Source: Bacteroides intestinalis DSM 17393 (GTDB lineage: Bacteria > Bacteroidota > Bacteroidia > Bacteroidales > Bacteroidaceae). From it: DNA of 64,000 bases. The notes beneath the pieces are model-generated. The model saw nothing but the letters and a program-made list of their open reading frames with translations. It was not told the DNA's origin and did not search any database. This document shows, one piece after another, positions 37,165 through 45,037 of this stretch (position 1 is the stretch's first letter; every line of letters starts with the position of its first letter). A program made the position numbers and the translations under genes. The stretch covers positions 3,162,001-3,226,000 of the forward strand of contig NZ_ABJL02000008.1 in assembly GCF_000172175.1 (NCBI RefSeq), read 5' to 3'.

Positions 37165-40100
37165 CTATTTCACTTCAGGATTGACAAACATCACTTTCAA
37201 CGAAGAAAGGAATTCATTTCTATTATCACATCTAAAGTTACCACTGAATTCATTTTTATCTCTTTCTCCTATTTTTATGCTTACCTTATTCCAACCTTGC
37301 AGCAAGGGCAGTTCTTTATAAGTAGCCTCATGCCTATTTTGCGAAGCGGCTACATATGCTTTATCATTAATAGCAAGCTGGCATTCCTTTGCTTTCACAA
37401 CCAAAGTCAGCTTCGGCATATTCGGTTCAATCAGCAAGTCATCCAAAGGGCGCGGACTAAATACATAGATATCCAAGGCCCATCCATCCGCTTTTTTCAC
37501 TAACTTCTCCTTCGCTGCAACAGGAAATACCAATTGATTATCACGCAAGAAGAAGACTTCATTTGATTTTACTTCAATCTCATTACAATCAATACCGGCA
37601 TTCTTTAAAATCACTCCCAGTGTATTGTATCCCTTTTCAGAGTTAGTGAATTCTTTCAGGGTACTGATATAGAAACAAGAGGCATCTTTCTGATACTTCA
37701 CAAACACAGGAGTAGCAGCTGTACATTCGTACTCACTCCGCACCGTACCGGCAGTTTTGATTTCCTCCGGACGTTTATTCCAAGCTCTCCAATCTGTTTT
37801 ACAAGCATTCAGCAAGACATCTCCTTCTTCTACCAGCGCACCTGTTAATGAATATTCTGAAGCATCAGCTCTCTGAAGTTCGCAGAAATAGAAATCAGAA
37901 TTATTCAAGCCACGTATCCATGACTTCTGAACCGGCAAGAAAGAAGAACGTTTAAGGTTATCTAATGCTACCGGAAGAGGTAATATCTCATCGTATACAT
38001 TCAATGTCTGAGGTGTTAATCCCCAAATCCATACATCAGCACCCTTAGCAATATTAGCTAACATACTCTTCTTTTCAGCAGCAGACAAAGTGTAAGTACC
38101 ATCTACAATATAGAGCATACGTGCAGGTGCAGTAATCTTTACAGCAAATTTCACGCCTTGTGCATCCAGAATACCTTTCAATTTACTGTCATCTCCGCCT
38201 ATGAAAATCACTTCTTTATATTTCTCAGCCGGAGTAGCTGTCGGTGCTTCATATTGTTTTTTGTCAATATCAGCATAAGCAGACCAAGCAGAGTGTCCCG
38301 GTGCATTGGCTGCACGCATAGCATCATACATAGGCCATGGATCATACAAAGGTAGATTCGAATCATATCCCGGATTGAATGTTGTACAATAAGGACCTAC
38401 ACGCTCCGGTTGTACACCCGGCACACCTTCTTTATAATCAGTAAAGAAAATACCATCTTTATTGATATCCGGTTCTGTAGTCATATCTTTCTTTCCCAGT
38501 GGCAGCGGTTTCAAAGAGTACCATGCCATATTGAAAACGGTACTGTAAGAAGCTCCCATATTACGCTGGTTAGCAAGGAGATGATAGCACTCATTAGCTA
38601 ATCCTTCCATACGTCCCAACTGCGATTCATAGGCTCTTTCACCATTATACTTAGCAACCTGCTCGGGCGTACCATAGTACGCCATACTATGTTCACCGAT
38701 TCCCCAAGGTTTACCTATTCCAACCCAATGTTTCATTGAGTTCATGTCACCATAATGACCTACTGTAACCGGCAAGATGCCATCTCCATCATCTTCTCCA
38801 TCGGCAGAAATCCATGGGCGGGTCGGATCGTTTGCACGAACAATGTCTCTCCAATCTTCCCAAGCTTTCTTCTGCTGAGGCATCAATTCCGGTCTGTTGT
38901 AAACATGCAAAATCACAGGTTTATTTTCATTACTGATACTCCAACCAAAGACAGAAGCATGATTACGGTCTCTGAGTACAAAACGTTTCAAATGTTCTTT
39001 TGATGCTTCCCAGAAGAGCTCAGAATCCAGTTTCGGACCACCATCACTCGCCCAGTTAGCAGTTTCATTCAATACGCAGATACCCATTTCATCAGCTACA
39101 TCCATGTAGAAACGAGGATAAATCTGTGCATGAGGGCGAACTGCATTAGCATTCATACCTTTAATGGCAGTAAACCATGCCCACGCATATCTGCGTGTCA
39201 TTTGCGGAATACCCATAAAGTGCCAAGAATCACCTCTCAACTGATAAGGTTTACCATTCAGGTACTGTGTGGTACCTTGCAATGTCCATTCACGCCATCC
39301 GAAACGTTCATATTTCATATCAAGAATTTCTTTCTTAGCCTGCAATGAAAGCAATACGGCATAAAGATTCGGTTGTTCAGGAGTCCAGTAACTCAACTCA
39401 CCGGATACCGGAACCTGCAACACAACTTTTGTTGAAGCATTGGCAGGGATGCTAACTTTAACAGGGGCCACTTTCAAAGCTTCCTGTCCAAGTTCCCATG
39501 CAGGTACAGGAGCAGAATTAACATCTGTCCCAGCCAGGTTTACCCATTCATTAATCTTACCTTGAAGTTGCAGATCTGTCTTTTTTTCCGTATTATTCTG
39601 TACAGTCACTTCCAGTTCAAGCATATTCTTTGAAACCAACGGCTTCACATATACATCTTCCACATGTACTTTAGGCAATGCCAACAAGTATACATCCTGC
39701 CAGATACCGGCAATGTGATATCCCCACATAGAACCGGCAGGAACAATACGACGCCCAATTGTAGAGTTGTTTTCAAACAAAGATTGACTACGAACTCCCA
39801 CCCATACTTCAGCGGTTTCACCTGCAGCTACCTTATTCGTAATATCTATGCTGAATGGAAGAAAAAGATCAAAATTCTCTCCTACTTTTTCCTTATTGAT
39901 ATAGACCTCAGTATAGCCGGCTACAGCTTCAAAATATAATTTTATCTGCTGACCATTCCAGTCATTAGGAATAGTTACAGTTTTTTTCATCCACGCCATT
40001 TTCACTTGTTCCCATTCTTTCGGATAAGACGGGTAGTTGCGATGATCAGGTCCCTCTACATTTCTGTTAGCAAAAGAGTTTATATTCCATGGAGAAGGAA

Positions 40101-40392
40101 TCTTTATACGGGTTTTACTCCATGCACCTTCTTTGGGCAATGATAATTCCGGTGCCACTCCTTTACCTTGCACGTAACTACCCGGCAAAGCCACAGGTTG
40201 GAAATCCCAATAGCCATTCAGACAGATTTCTTTCCTATACTCCTTTTCTGTTCTATTCACAAGACCCTCACTTGGTGCAAACGGGAAGTTATACACCAAT
40301 TTACCATCGCTTGATGTGTTTTGTCCCACTGCCTTTCCCGGCAGCAAGAACAAAGTCGTCAACAAGCTTAATAAAATTGCATTTCGTTTCAT
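37165..40392 (-). CDS. Glycoside hydrolase family 2 enzyme, 1075 aa
   Basis: Signal peptide to about residue 23. GH2 layout: sugar-binding domain (EICLNGYWDFQPVALPG, FEAVAGYTEVYINKEKVGEN), Ig-like domain, then barrel with acid/base Glu in WSISNENKPV (~485) and nucleophile Glu in GIGEHSMAYYG (~565). The part from ~740 (VIFIGGDDSKLKGILDAQGV, KGADVWIWGLTP) is a Rossmann-like module, and the last ~130 residues form a further beta-rich domain (FSPRPLDDLLIEPNM). It is the closest relative of the GH2 at 8695-11595 within the window (same LNGYWxxQ, TFNPG and LPLYxPxPMxxAxxAA stretches). It lies upstream of the regulator in its own unit. Its exact sugar specificity cannot be stated. Confidence 0.87.
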   Translation of the reverse strand: MKRNAILLSLLTTLFLLPGKAVGQNTSSDGKLVYNFPFAPSEGLVNRTEKEYRKEICLNGYWDFQPVALPGSYVQGKGVAPELSLPKEGAWSKTRIKIPSPWNINSFANRNVEGPDHRNYPSYPKEWEQVKMAWMKKTVTIPNDWNGQQIKLYFEAVAGYTEVYINKEKVGENFDLFLPFSIDITNKVAAGETAEVWVGVRSQSLFENNSTIGRRIVPAGSMWGYHIAGIWQDVYLLALPKVHVEDVYVKPLVSKNMLELEVTVQNNTEKKTDLQLQGKINEWVNLAGTDVNSAPVPAWELGQEALKVAPVKVSIPANASTKVVLQVPVSGELSYWTPEQPNLYAVLLSLQAKKEILDMKYERFGWREWTLQGTTQYLNGKPYQLRGDSWHFMGIPQMTRRYAWAWFTAIKGMNANAVRPHAQIYPRFYMDVADEMGICVLNETANWASDGGPKLDSELFWEASKEHLKRFVLRDRNHASVFGWSISNENKPVILHVYNRPELMPQQKKAWEDWRDIVRANDPTRPWISADGEDDGDGILPVTVGHYGDMNSMKHWVGIGKPWGIGEHSMAYYGTPEQVAKYNGERAYESQLGRMEGLANECYHLLANQRNMGASYSTVFNMAWYSLKPLPLGKKDMTTEPDINKDGIFFTDYKEGVPGVQPERVGPYCTTFNPGYDSNLPLYDPWPMYDAMRAANAPGHSAWSAYADIDKKQYEAPTATPAEKYKEVIFIGGDDSKLKGILDAQGVKFAVKITAPARMLYIVDGTYTLSAAEKKSMLANIAKGADVWIWGLTPQTLNVYDEILPLPVALDNLKRSSFLPVQKSWIRGLNNSDFYFCELQRADASEYSLTGALVEEGDVLLNACKTDWRAWNKRPEEIKTAGTVRSEYECTAATPVFVKYQKDASCFYISTLKEFTNSEKGYNTLGVILKNAGIDCNEIEVKSNEVFFLRDNQLVFPVAAKEKLVKKADGWALDIYVFSPRPLDDLLIEPNMPKLTLVVKAKECQLAINDKAYVAASQNRHEATYKELPLLQGWNKVSIKIGERDKNEFSGNFRCDNRNEFLSSLKVMFVNPEVK

Positions 40393-40578
40393 TTAAAAAT
40401 ACTATTAATTAGGTATTAGACATATTTGTTTTTCCTGTCTGCAAAGTAAACAGGGTGACATTAAAAAGTAAGCCGAAACAGAATTAATATTGGATTAAAA
40501 ACACATTAATCCTCCGGAATCCAGAACTTTTCTATTAATAATGCAAATCAGTAGTTGAATTATGTTCATTTTGGACGA

Positions 40579-40671
40579 GTTATGAACAAAGTGTGATAAA
40601 GTGACAACGGGATAACGCTCTGTGATATAGCGCAGCCACTTTATCACCCTATCACACTATCACTCTTTTAT
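40579..40671. repeat. Dispersed palindromic element, copy 1
   Basis: Starts GTTATGAACAAAGTGTG and contains GTGATAAAGTG pairing with CACTTTATCAC about 34 bases later. The core GGGATAACGCTCTGTGATAT is shared with the copy at 59284-59395, and the flanks GTTATGAA(C/T)AAAGTGTGATAAAGTG and TATCACTCTTTTAT also match. It is an intergenic repeat family, function unknown. Confidence 0.8.
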
Positions 40672-40777
40672 TCCTCTCTTTTCCATCATGAATGAATTTC
40701 AACTACTGATTCGCATATATAATATTATTCAGTACTTATTTTAGTTTAGAACTATATCATTCATTCTGTAATCTTCG

Positions 40778-40785
40778 TACCTTTG
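40778..40785 (+). promoter_or_regulatory. -7 box of the Crp/Fnr gene
   Basis: TACCTTTG matches TAnnTTTG, 23 bases before the ATG. The -33 region is weak. Confidence 0.45.
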
Positions 40786-40808
40786 TCGTATGTACTAATA
40801 TAATAATC

Positions 40809-41387
40809 ATGGACAAATTTAATGTAAAAGATAGTCCTCCGGATACCTCAAGGCTTGAAAAATTATTCTTGGAAGAAGGGCTCCTGATGAAAATTAAAAA
40901 GAACGAATATCTGGTACAGCAAAATGAGAAAAACAATCAGATAGGCTTTGTCGTATCCGGTATATTCCGTTTGTCTCATACAGATGCAAATGGCAATACA
41001 TGGATAGTAGGCTATAGCTTTGCAAATGACTTTGTTTGTGACTATCCTTCTTTCATGAAACAGACAGTTTCCACAGTCACGATACAAGCTTCTACCGAAT
41101 GTGAGGTTTATCTCCTCCCGTTAAGCAAACTTAATCAATTCTGGGAAACAGACATGGACACCCAACGATTAGGAAGGCAAATAGCCGAAACTATGTTTGC
41201 AGAAATATATCAACGACTATTGGGATTTTATTGCGATACTCCGGAACAACGTTATCATGCATTAATGAAAAGATGCCCCGGTTTACAAGAAAAGCTTTCA
41301 TTCAAAGAAATAGCCCAGTTTCTTGGCATAACTCCCGAAACCCTCAGCAGAATAAGAAAAAAACAACTGTATAACGAAAGGTCTTGA
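40809..41387 (+). CDS. Crp/Fnr family transcriptional regulator
   Basis: 192 residues. Residues ~20-115 form a cyclic-nucleotide-binding-like beta-roll (EYLVQQNEKNNQIGFVVSGI, TECEVYLLPLSKLNQF), followed by a long dimerisation helix and a C-terminal winged helix (KLSFKEIAQFLGITPETLSR) that is the classic Crp recognition motif. No Fnr cysteine cluster is present, so it is not an oxygen-sensing Fnr of the [4Fe-4S] type; the residues for cAMP binding are not conserved either, as usual in Bacteroidetes members. It is a single-gene unit with a terminator overlapping its stop codon. Targets are unknown; it borders the PUL but is divergently oriented from it. Confidence 0.9.
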   Translation: MDKFNVKDSPPDTSRLEKLFLEEGLLMKIKKNEYLVQQNEKNNQIGFVVSGIFRLSHTDANGNTWIVGYSFANDFVCDYPSFMKQTVSTVTIQASTECEVYLLPLSKLNQFWETDMDTQRLGRQIAETMFAEIYQRLLGFYCDTPEQRYHALMKRCPGLQEKLSFKEIAQFLGITPETLSRIRKKQLYNERS

Positions 41388-41405
41388 CTTTGGTCAAGGC
41401 TTTTT
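41383..41405 (+). terminator. Intrinsic terminator overlapping the Crp/Fnr stop codon
   Basis: CTTGAC-TTTG-GTCAAG followed by GCTTTTT. The stop codon TGA (41385-41387) lies within the first arm. Confidence 0.8.
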
Positions 41406-41453
41406 CACTCTATATAGCTTAATATTGCCGCCATAAACATAAATCATAAAAGT

Positions 41454-42302
41454 ATGGCAACTTACACTCATTATGGGAAACAAGCTGATGTATTCAAGCA
41501 TCTGGTGCTTTGTGAAGTTCTTCAAATCGAAAAACCGCAGATATACATAGAAACGAATTCAGCATCCGCCATTTATCAAATGGCGCATACCCCGGAACAG
41601 CAATACGGCATTTACTATTTCCTGAAGAAAGCCCGTGAAGAAAAACCTTTGAGAGAATCTCCTTATTACAAGCTGGAAAGCACAGAAATGGCAAAAGGAA
41701 ATTATTTAGGTTCTCCCGCTTTAGCTATGAATACATTGGCAGAACGAACATCCCAATATCTATTCTTTGATATAGAAAAAGATGCTTTAGAAAATATAGA
41801 ATCCTATGCCAAACAAGTGAAATTAGAATCACATATCCAGACCTGTCATACGGATTCACTCGAAGGGATTATAAAACTACTACCCTCACTTTCCCAAGCT
41901 TCCTTCCTCCATATCGATCCTTATGAAATTGATAAAAAGGGAATATCGGGAACAACCTATCTGGATGTATTAATACAAGCAACCCAAGCAGGTATGAAAT
42001 GCCTATTGTGGTACGGTTTTATGACTGGAAATAACAAAATACACATTAACCAATATATAGTGAATAGACTGGAGGAAGAAAACATCAAAGAATATACCTG
42101 TATTGAGTTAATCATGAATTCAATCAGAAAAGATACGATTCCTTGTAACCCGGGTATATTGGGGAGCGGCATTTTAGCTACCAATTTATCTAAGGAAGCC
42201 AATAAAGCAATTTGGGATTATAGCAATATGTTAGTTTGCATGTACAGTGACACTAAATATAAAAGTTATGATGGGAGACTATATAGAGATAGTATAAAGT
42301 AA
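41454..42302 (+). CDS. RlmJ-like 23S rRNA adenine-N6-methyltransferase homologue
   Basis: 282 residues. The start (TYTHYGKQADVFKHLVLCEV) matches the RlmJ N-terminus, where a HADVLKH block is typical; next come the SAM-site strand IYIETNSASAIYQ, a YLGSPALA block corresponding to RlmJ's PGSP motif, and HIDPYEIDKKG in the place of the family's DPPY catalytic motif. E. coli RlmJ methylates A2030 of 23S rRNA. Here the DPPY motif reads DPYE, so substrate or activity may differ. It is a single gene between two transcription units. Confidence in the methyltransferase fold is good; equivalence to RlmJ is moderate. A more cautious name would be SAM-dependent methyltransferase of the RlmJ family. Confidence 0.68.
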   Translation: MATYTHYGKQADVFKHLVLCEVLQIEKPQIYIETNSASAIYQMAHTPEQQYGIYYFLKKAREEKPLRESPYYKLESTEMAKGNYLGSPALAMNTLAERTSQYLFFDIEKDALENIESYAKQVKLESHIQTCHTDSLEGIIKLLPSLSQASFLHIDPYEIDKKGISGTTYLDVLIQATQAGMKCLLWYGFMTGNNKIHINQYIVNRLEEENIKEYTCIELIMNSIRKDTIPCNPGILGSGILATNLSKEANKAIWDYSNMLVCMYSDTKYKSYDGRLYRDSIK

Positions 42303-42306
42303 ACAT

Positions 42307-42371
42307 AAAAAAAGGCTATCTATCCCAGACAGCCAATCTTTTGTTAACCTTAAATCTAATACTATGAAAAA
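42307..42371 (-). ncRNA. Candidate small RNA, about 65 nt
   Basis: On the minus strand a full-consensus promoter (42409-42378) is followed about 40 bases later by an intrinsic terminator: GGCTGTCT-GGGAT-AGATAGCC (42334-42314) and seven T residues (42313-42307). Between them there is no open frame with a plausible start, so a short untranslated transcript beginning near 42371 is predicted. On the opposite strand a 24-codon frame starts at 42364 (MKNTLQRYGL...), a weaker alternative. The terminator could also serve the DUF1622 gene upstream. The exact start is estimated. Confidence 0.6.
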
Positions 42372-42377
42372 CACATT

Positions 42378-42409
42378 GCAAAGATACGGACTTTCAGGAT
42401 ATCTCCAAA
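42378..42409 (-). promoter_or_regulatory. Consensus Bacteroides promoter of the candidate small RNA
   Basis: On the minus strand TTTG (42409-42406), 19 bases, then TATCTTTGC (42386-42378). Both boxes and the spacing fit the Bacteroides sigma-ABfr consensus. Confidence 0.75.
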
Positions 42410-42524
42410 TTTCTAAGACTAAACGGAGACATTTATAACATGGTTTAATAGAATGAAGGAAGTTGTTAACTATTTAAATTCTTTATGTTAACAATTAACA
42501 CAAAGAATTTCACTTTCTACAGCA

Positions 42525-42875
42525 TCATTGATCTTTTTCGCTTTCAGCCTCCAGATCCTTGATTTCTCTATTCAGGAAAACGGATAAAATAGTTCTCAGA
42601 ACAACTATACCACCTAAAATAGCCAGTTCATTCAAAGTTGGCTCCAATACTGTTTTTAAAATATCTGATGCGATTAAGAATTCAAGTCCGAGCAACAAAT
42701 AAGTTCCGAAAGTTGCCCGTAGTTTTCGGATGTTAGTAGTCGAATACTTACCCGTGAACCTTTTGAACTCATTGATCAGAAAAGATATTATTCCGATTAA
42801 TGCTCCATAGGTGACAATTAGAAGACTTGTCACACTGATTATTGTAGCTAATGTATTTAAGAAAGTAGTAAGCAT
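42525..42875 (-). CDS. DUF1622-like small membrane protein
   Basis: 116 residues with three hydrophobic segments (about 5-33, 55-75 and 82-100: ISVTSLLIVTYGALIGIISF, FGTYLLLGLEFLIASDIL, LAILGGIVVLRTILSVFLN) and a charged C-terminal tail (LEAESEKDQ). The pattern, including GTYLLLGLEFLIASDI and RTILSVFLNREI, fits DUF1622, a family of integral membrane proteins without known function. It stands alone; a terminator about 190 bases downstream is shared with or belongs to the candidate small RNA. No functional link to its neighbours is apparent. Confidence 0.8.
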   Translation of the reverse strand: MLTTFLNTLATIISVTSLLIVTYGALIGIISFLINEFKRFTGKYSTTNIRKLRATFGTYLLLGLEFLIASDILKTVLEPTLNELAILGGIVVLRTILSVFLNREIKDLEAESEKDQ

Positions 42876-42920
42876 GCCGATTGAAGTTTATTAATATAAC
42901 ATTGCAAAACACTTTAATGT

Positions 42921-43118
42921 TTGATTTTTTATGAAAAAGCATTGATACCGGTCTTTGCAGATATCGGGTACCAGCTCGCGGCAGCGAAACGATGGGTGCC
43001 TTACCTGCAATGTAGTATGGGATATTCATTTGCTCCTGAAAAAGATGTAAATGGTGGATATTTCTTCAACCCGACAATCGATTCCAAGAAAAGCTCCGTC
43101 ACAACTCAATTTCAATAA
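42921..43118 (+). pseudogene. Remnant of an outer-membrane beta-barrel protein
   Basis: A 65-codon open frame containing VFADIGYQLAAAKRWVPYLQ and GYSFAPEKDVNGGYFFNPTI. These look like two or three strands and turns from the middle of a porin-type barrel protein (aromatic/glycine alternation, the FADIGY and GYSF turns). There is no signal peptide, no further strands and no start region, so it appears to be a decayed fragment. It occupies most of the 375-base gap between DUF1622 and the CE12 gene. It could instead be a chance frame, but the strand pattern argues against that. Confidence 0.5.
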
Positions 43119-43212
43119 GACTGGAGATTCTATTTTAAAAGAATCCCACTTGAGTGTACAAAAAGACAGTAATTCTGAATAATATTCCATTTACAGAAAC
43201 CTATATTTCGCC

Positions 43213-43221
43213 TACTTTTGC
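43213..43221 (+). promoter_or_regulatory. -7 box of the CE12 gene
   Basis: TACTTTTGC matches TAnnTTTG, 29 bases before the start codon. The -33 position has TTAC rather than TTTG, so activation by another factor is possible. Confidence 0.45.
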
Positions 43222-43250
43222 ACAAACAAAGAATTTAAGGTTATAGAAAA

Positions 43251-44888
43251 ATGGATAAACACACATTTTACAGCTATTTGATAGTAGGTATGACATTTGC
43301 CTTTGGATTGTCTGCACAAGCTCAGAACAAGGTTACTGCACCCATGAAAGACGTCAACCAAGTTATTGACAACACACTGGATAGTTTAAATAAAGCCCAC
43401 ACAGCAAGACCTGTAGCAGGATCAAGTAGAAAAGGAGATAATCCCGTTTTATTTTTAGTGGGTAACTCTACTATGCGTACCGGAACCTTAGGGAATGGTA
43501 ACAATGGACAATGGGGATGGGGATATTATGCCGGCGATCATTTCGATTCAAATAAAATCACTGTAGAAAATCATGCACTGGGGGGAACAAGCAGTCGTAC
43601 CTTTTATAACCGTCTCTGGCAGGATGTTATTAAAGGCGTCCGGGCAGAAGATTGGGTTATTATTGAACTGGGACATAACGACAACGGCCCTTATGATAGC
43701 GGTCGTGCACGTGCCTCCATACCAGGTATCGGTAAAGACAGCCTGAATGTCACTATTCAGGAAACCGGAGTACAGGAAACTGTATACTCTTACGGAGAAT
43801 ATATGCGCCGTTTCGTACAGGATGTAAAAGCAAAAGGCGCCCATCCTATCCTATTCTCCCTGACTCCCCGCAATGCTTGGGAAGACAAGGATAGTACGGT
43901 TATCACACGTGTCAATCACACTTTTGGTCTATGGGCCAAGCAAATAGCCGAAGAACAAAAGATTCCATTCATTGATCTGAATGATATCACTGCCCGTAAA
44001 TTTGAGAAATTCGGCAAGGAGAAAGTTAAATATATGTTCTATTTAGACCGCATTCACACCAGTGCTTTCGGAGCAAAAGTAAATGCTGAATCTGCTGCCG
44101 AAGGTATTCGGGAATACGCAGGTCTGGAACTGGCTAACTATCTGAAACCAATTGAACAAGATACGATCACTGGTTCCAGCCGAAAAGAAGGATGTCCGGT
44201 AGTATTCACCATTGGCGACAGTACAGTCAAAAACAAAGACGATAATAAAAATGGCATGTGGGGCTGGGGAAGCGTAATAGCCGAGATCTTTAATCCGAAA
44301 AAAATATCGGTAGAGAATTGTGCTATGGCAGGACGTAGCGCCCGTACTTTCTTGGACGAAGGACGTTGGGACAAGGTTTATAATGCACTTAAACCGGGAG
44401 ATTTCGTATTAATCCAGTTCGGACACAATGACGGAGGAGATATCAACACAGGAAAAGCCCGCGGTGAGTTACATGGCTCAGGAAACGAAAGTAAAGTCTT
44501 CCTAATGGAGAAGACTGGAAAATACCAAGTAGTCTATACCTTTGGCTGGTACCTCCGCAAATTTATTATGGATGCCCAGGAAAAGGGGGCGATTCCCATT
44601 GTTTTAAGCCATACACCCCGCAATAAATGGAAAGACGGACAAATAGAGCGCAATACCGAGAGTTATGGCAAGTGGACACGTGAAGCGGCAGAAGCAACCG
44701 GTGCTTACTTTATAGACCTGAATAAACTATCTGCTGATAAACTCCAAAAAGCAGGACCTGAGAAAACTGCAGTTTATTATAATACGGATCATACACACAC
44801 TTCTTTGAAAGGAGCACAAATGAATGCCCGAAGCATTGCAAAAGGATTAAAAACTACAGATTGTCCACTGAAAAAGTTTTTAAAATAG
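43251..44888 (+). CDS. Tandem CE12 (rhamnogalacturonan acetylesterase-like) protein
   Basis: 545 residues, signal peptide to about 24, and two complete SGNH hydrolase domains of the CE12 type. Domain 1: VGNSTMRTG (~70), GGTSSRTF, ELGHNDNGP, and DRIHTSAFG (~265). Domain 2: IGDSTVKNK (~321), AGRSARTF, QFGHNDGGD, and DHTHTSLKG (~512). Both have nucleophile Ser and the Asp/His pair; domain 1 has Asn instead of Asp in the usual GDS motif. CE12 enzymes remove acetyl groups from rhamnogalacturonan I or xylan. Its location about 2.9 kb outside the PUL, on the other strand, suggests separate control, but it would complement the locus if the substrate is pectic. It is a stand-alone gene. Confidence 0.9.
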   Translation: MDKHTFYSYLIVGMTFAFGLSAQAQNKVTAPMKDVNQVIDNTLDSLNKAHTARPVAGSSRKGDNPVLFLVGNSTMRTGTLGNGNNGQWGWGYYAGDHFDSNKITVENHALGGTSSRTFYNRLWQDVIKGVRAEDWVIIELGHNDNGPYDSGRARASIPGIGKDSLNVTIQETGVQETVYSYGEYMRRFVQDVKAKGAHPILFSLTPRNAWEDKDSTVITRVNHTFGLWAKQIAEEQKIPFIDLNDITARKFEKFGKEKVKYMFYLDRIHTSAFGAKVNAESAAEGIREYAGLELANYLKPIEQDTITGSSRKEGCPVVFTIGDSTVKNKDDNKNGMWGWGSVIAEIFNPKKISVENCAMAGRSARTFLDEGRWDKVYNALKPGDFVLIQFGHNDGGDINTGKARGELHGSGNESKVFLMEKTGKYQVVYTFGWYLRKFIMDAQEKGAIPIVLSHTPRNKWKDGQIERNTESYGKWTREAAEATGAYFIDLNKLSADKLQKAGPEKTAVYYNTDHTHTSLKGAQMNARSIAKGLKTTDCPLKKFLK

Positions 44889-45037
44889 GAATTATATGAA
44901 AACATTGCAGGAATGATCGTACCCAAGAAAGAAAAATAGAAAATAAAATAGACATGGTTAATTAATCCAAAAGAATAACTGCATAAAACAAATAATCACT
45001 TCTTTTGCTCCCGTCAAAAAATAAAACTGGACTATAA

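Larger units (their letters stand above)
40393..40808. other. Divergent intergenic region with palindromic repeat element
   Basis: 416 bases between the minus-strand GH2 and the plus-strand Crp/Fnr gene; the right border of the PUL. It holds a palindromic repeat element (40579-40671), a TTACTTTGC stretch (minus strand near 40450) that may be the GH2 -7 box, and the -7 box of the Crp/Fnr gene. No gene is seen. Confidence 0.75.
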
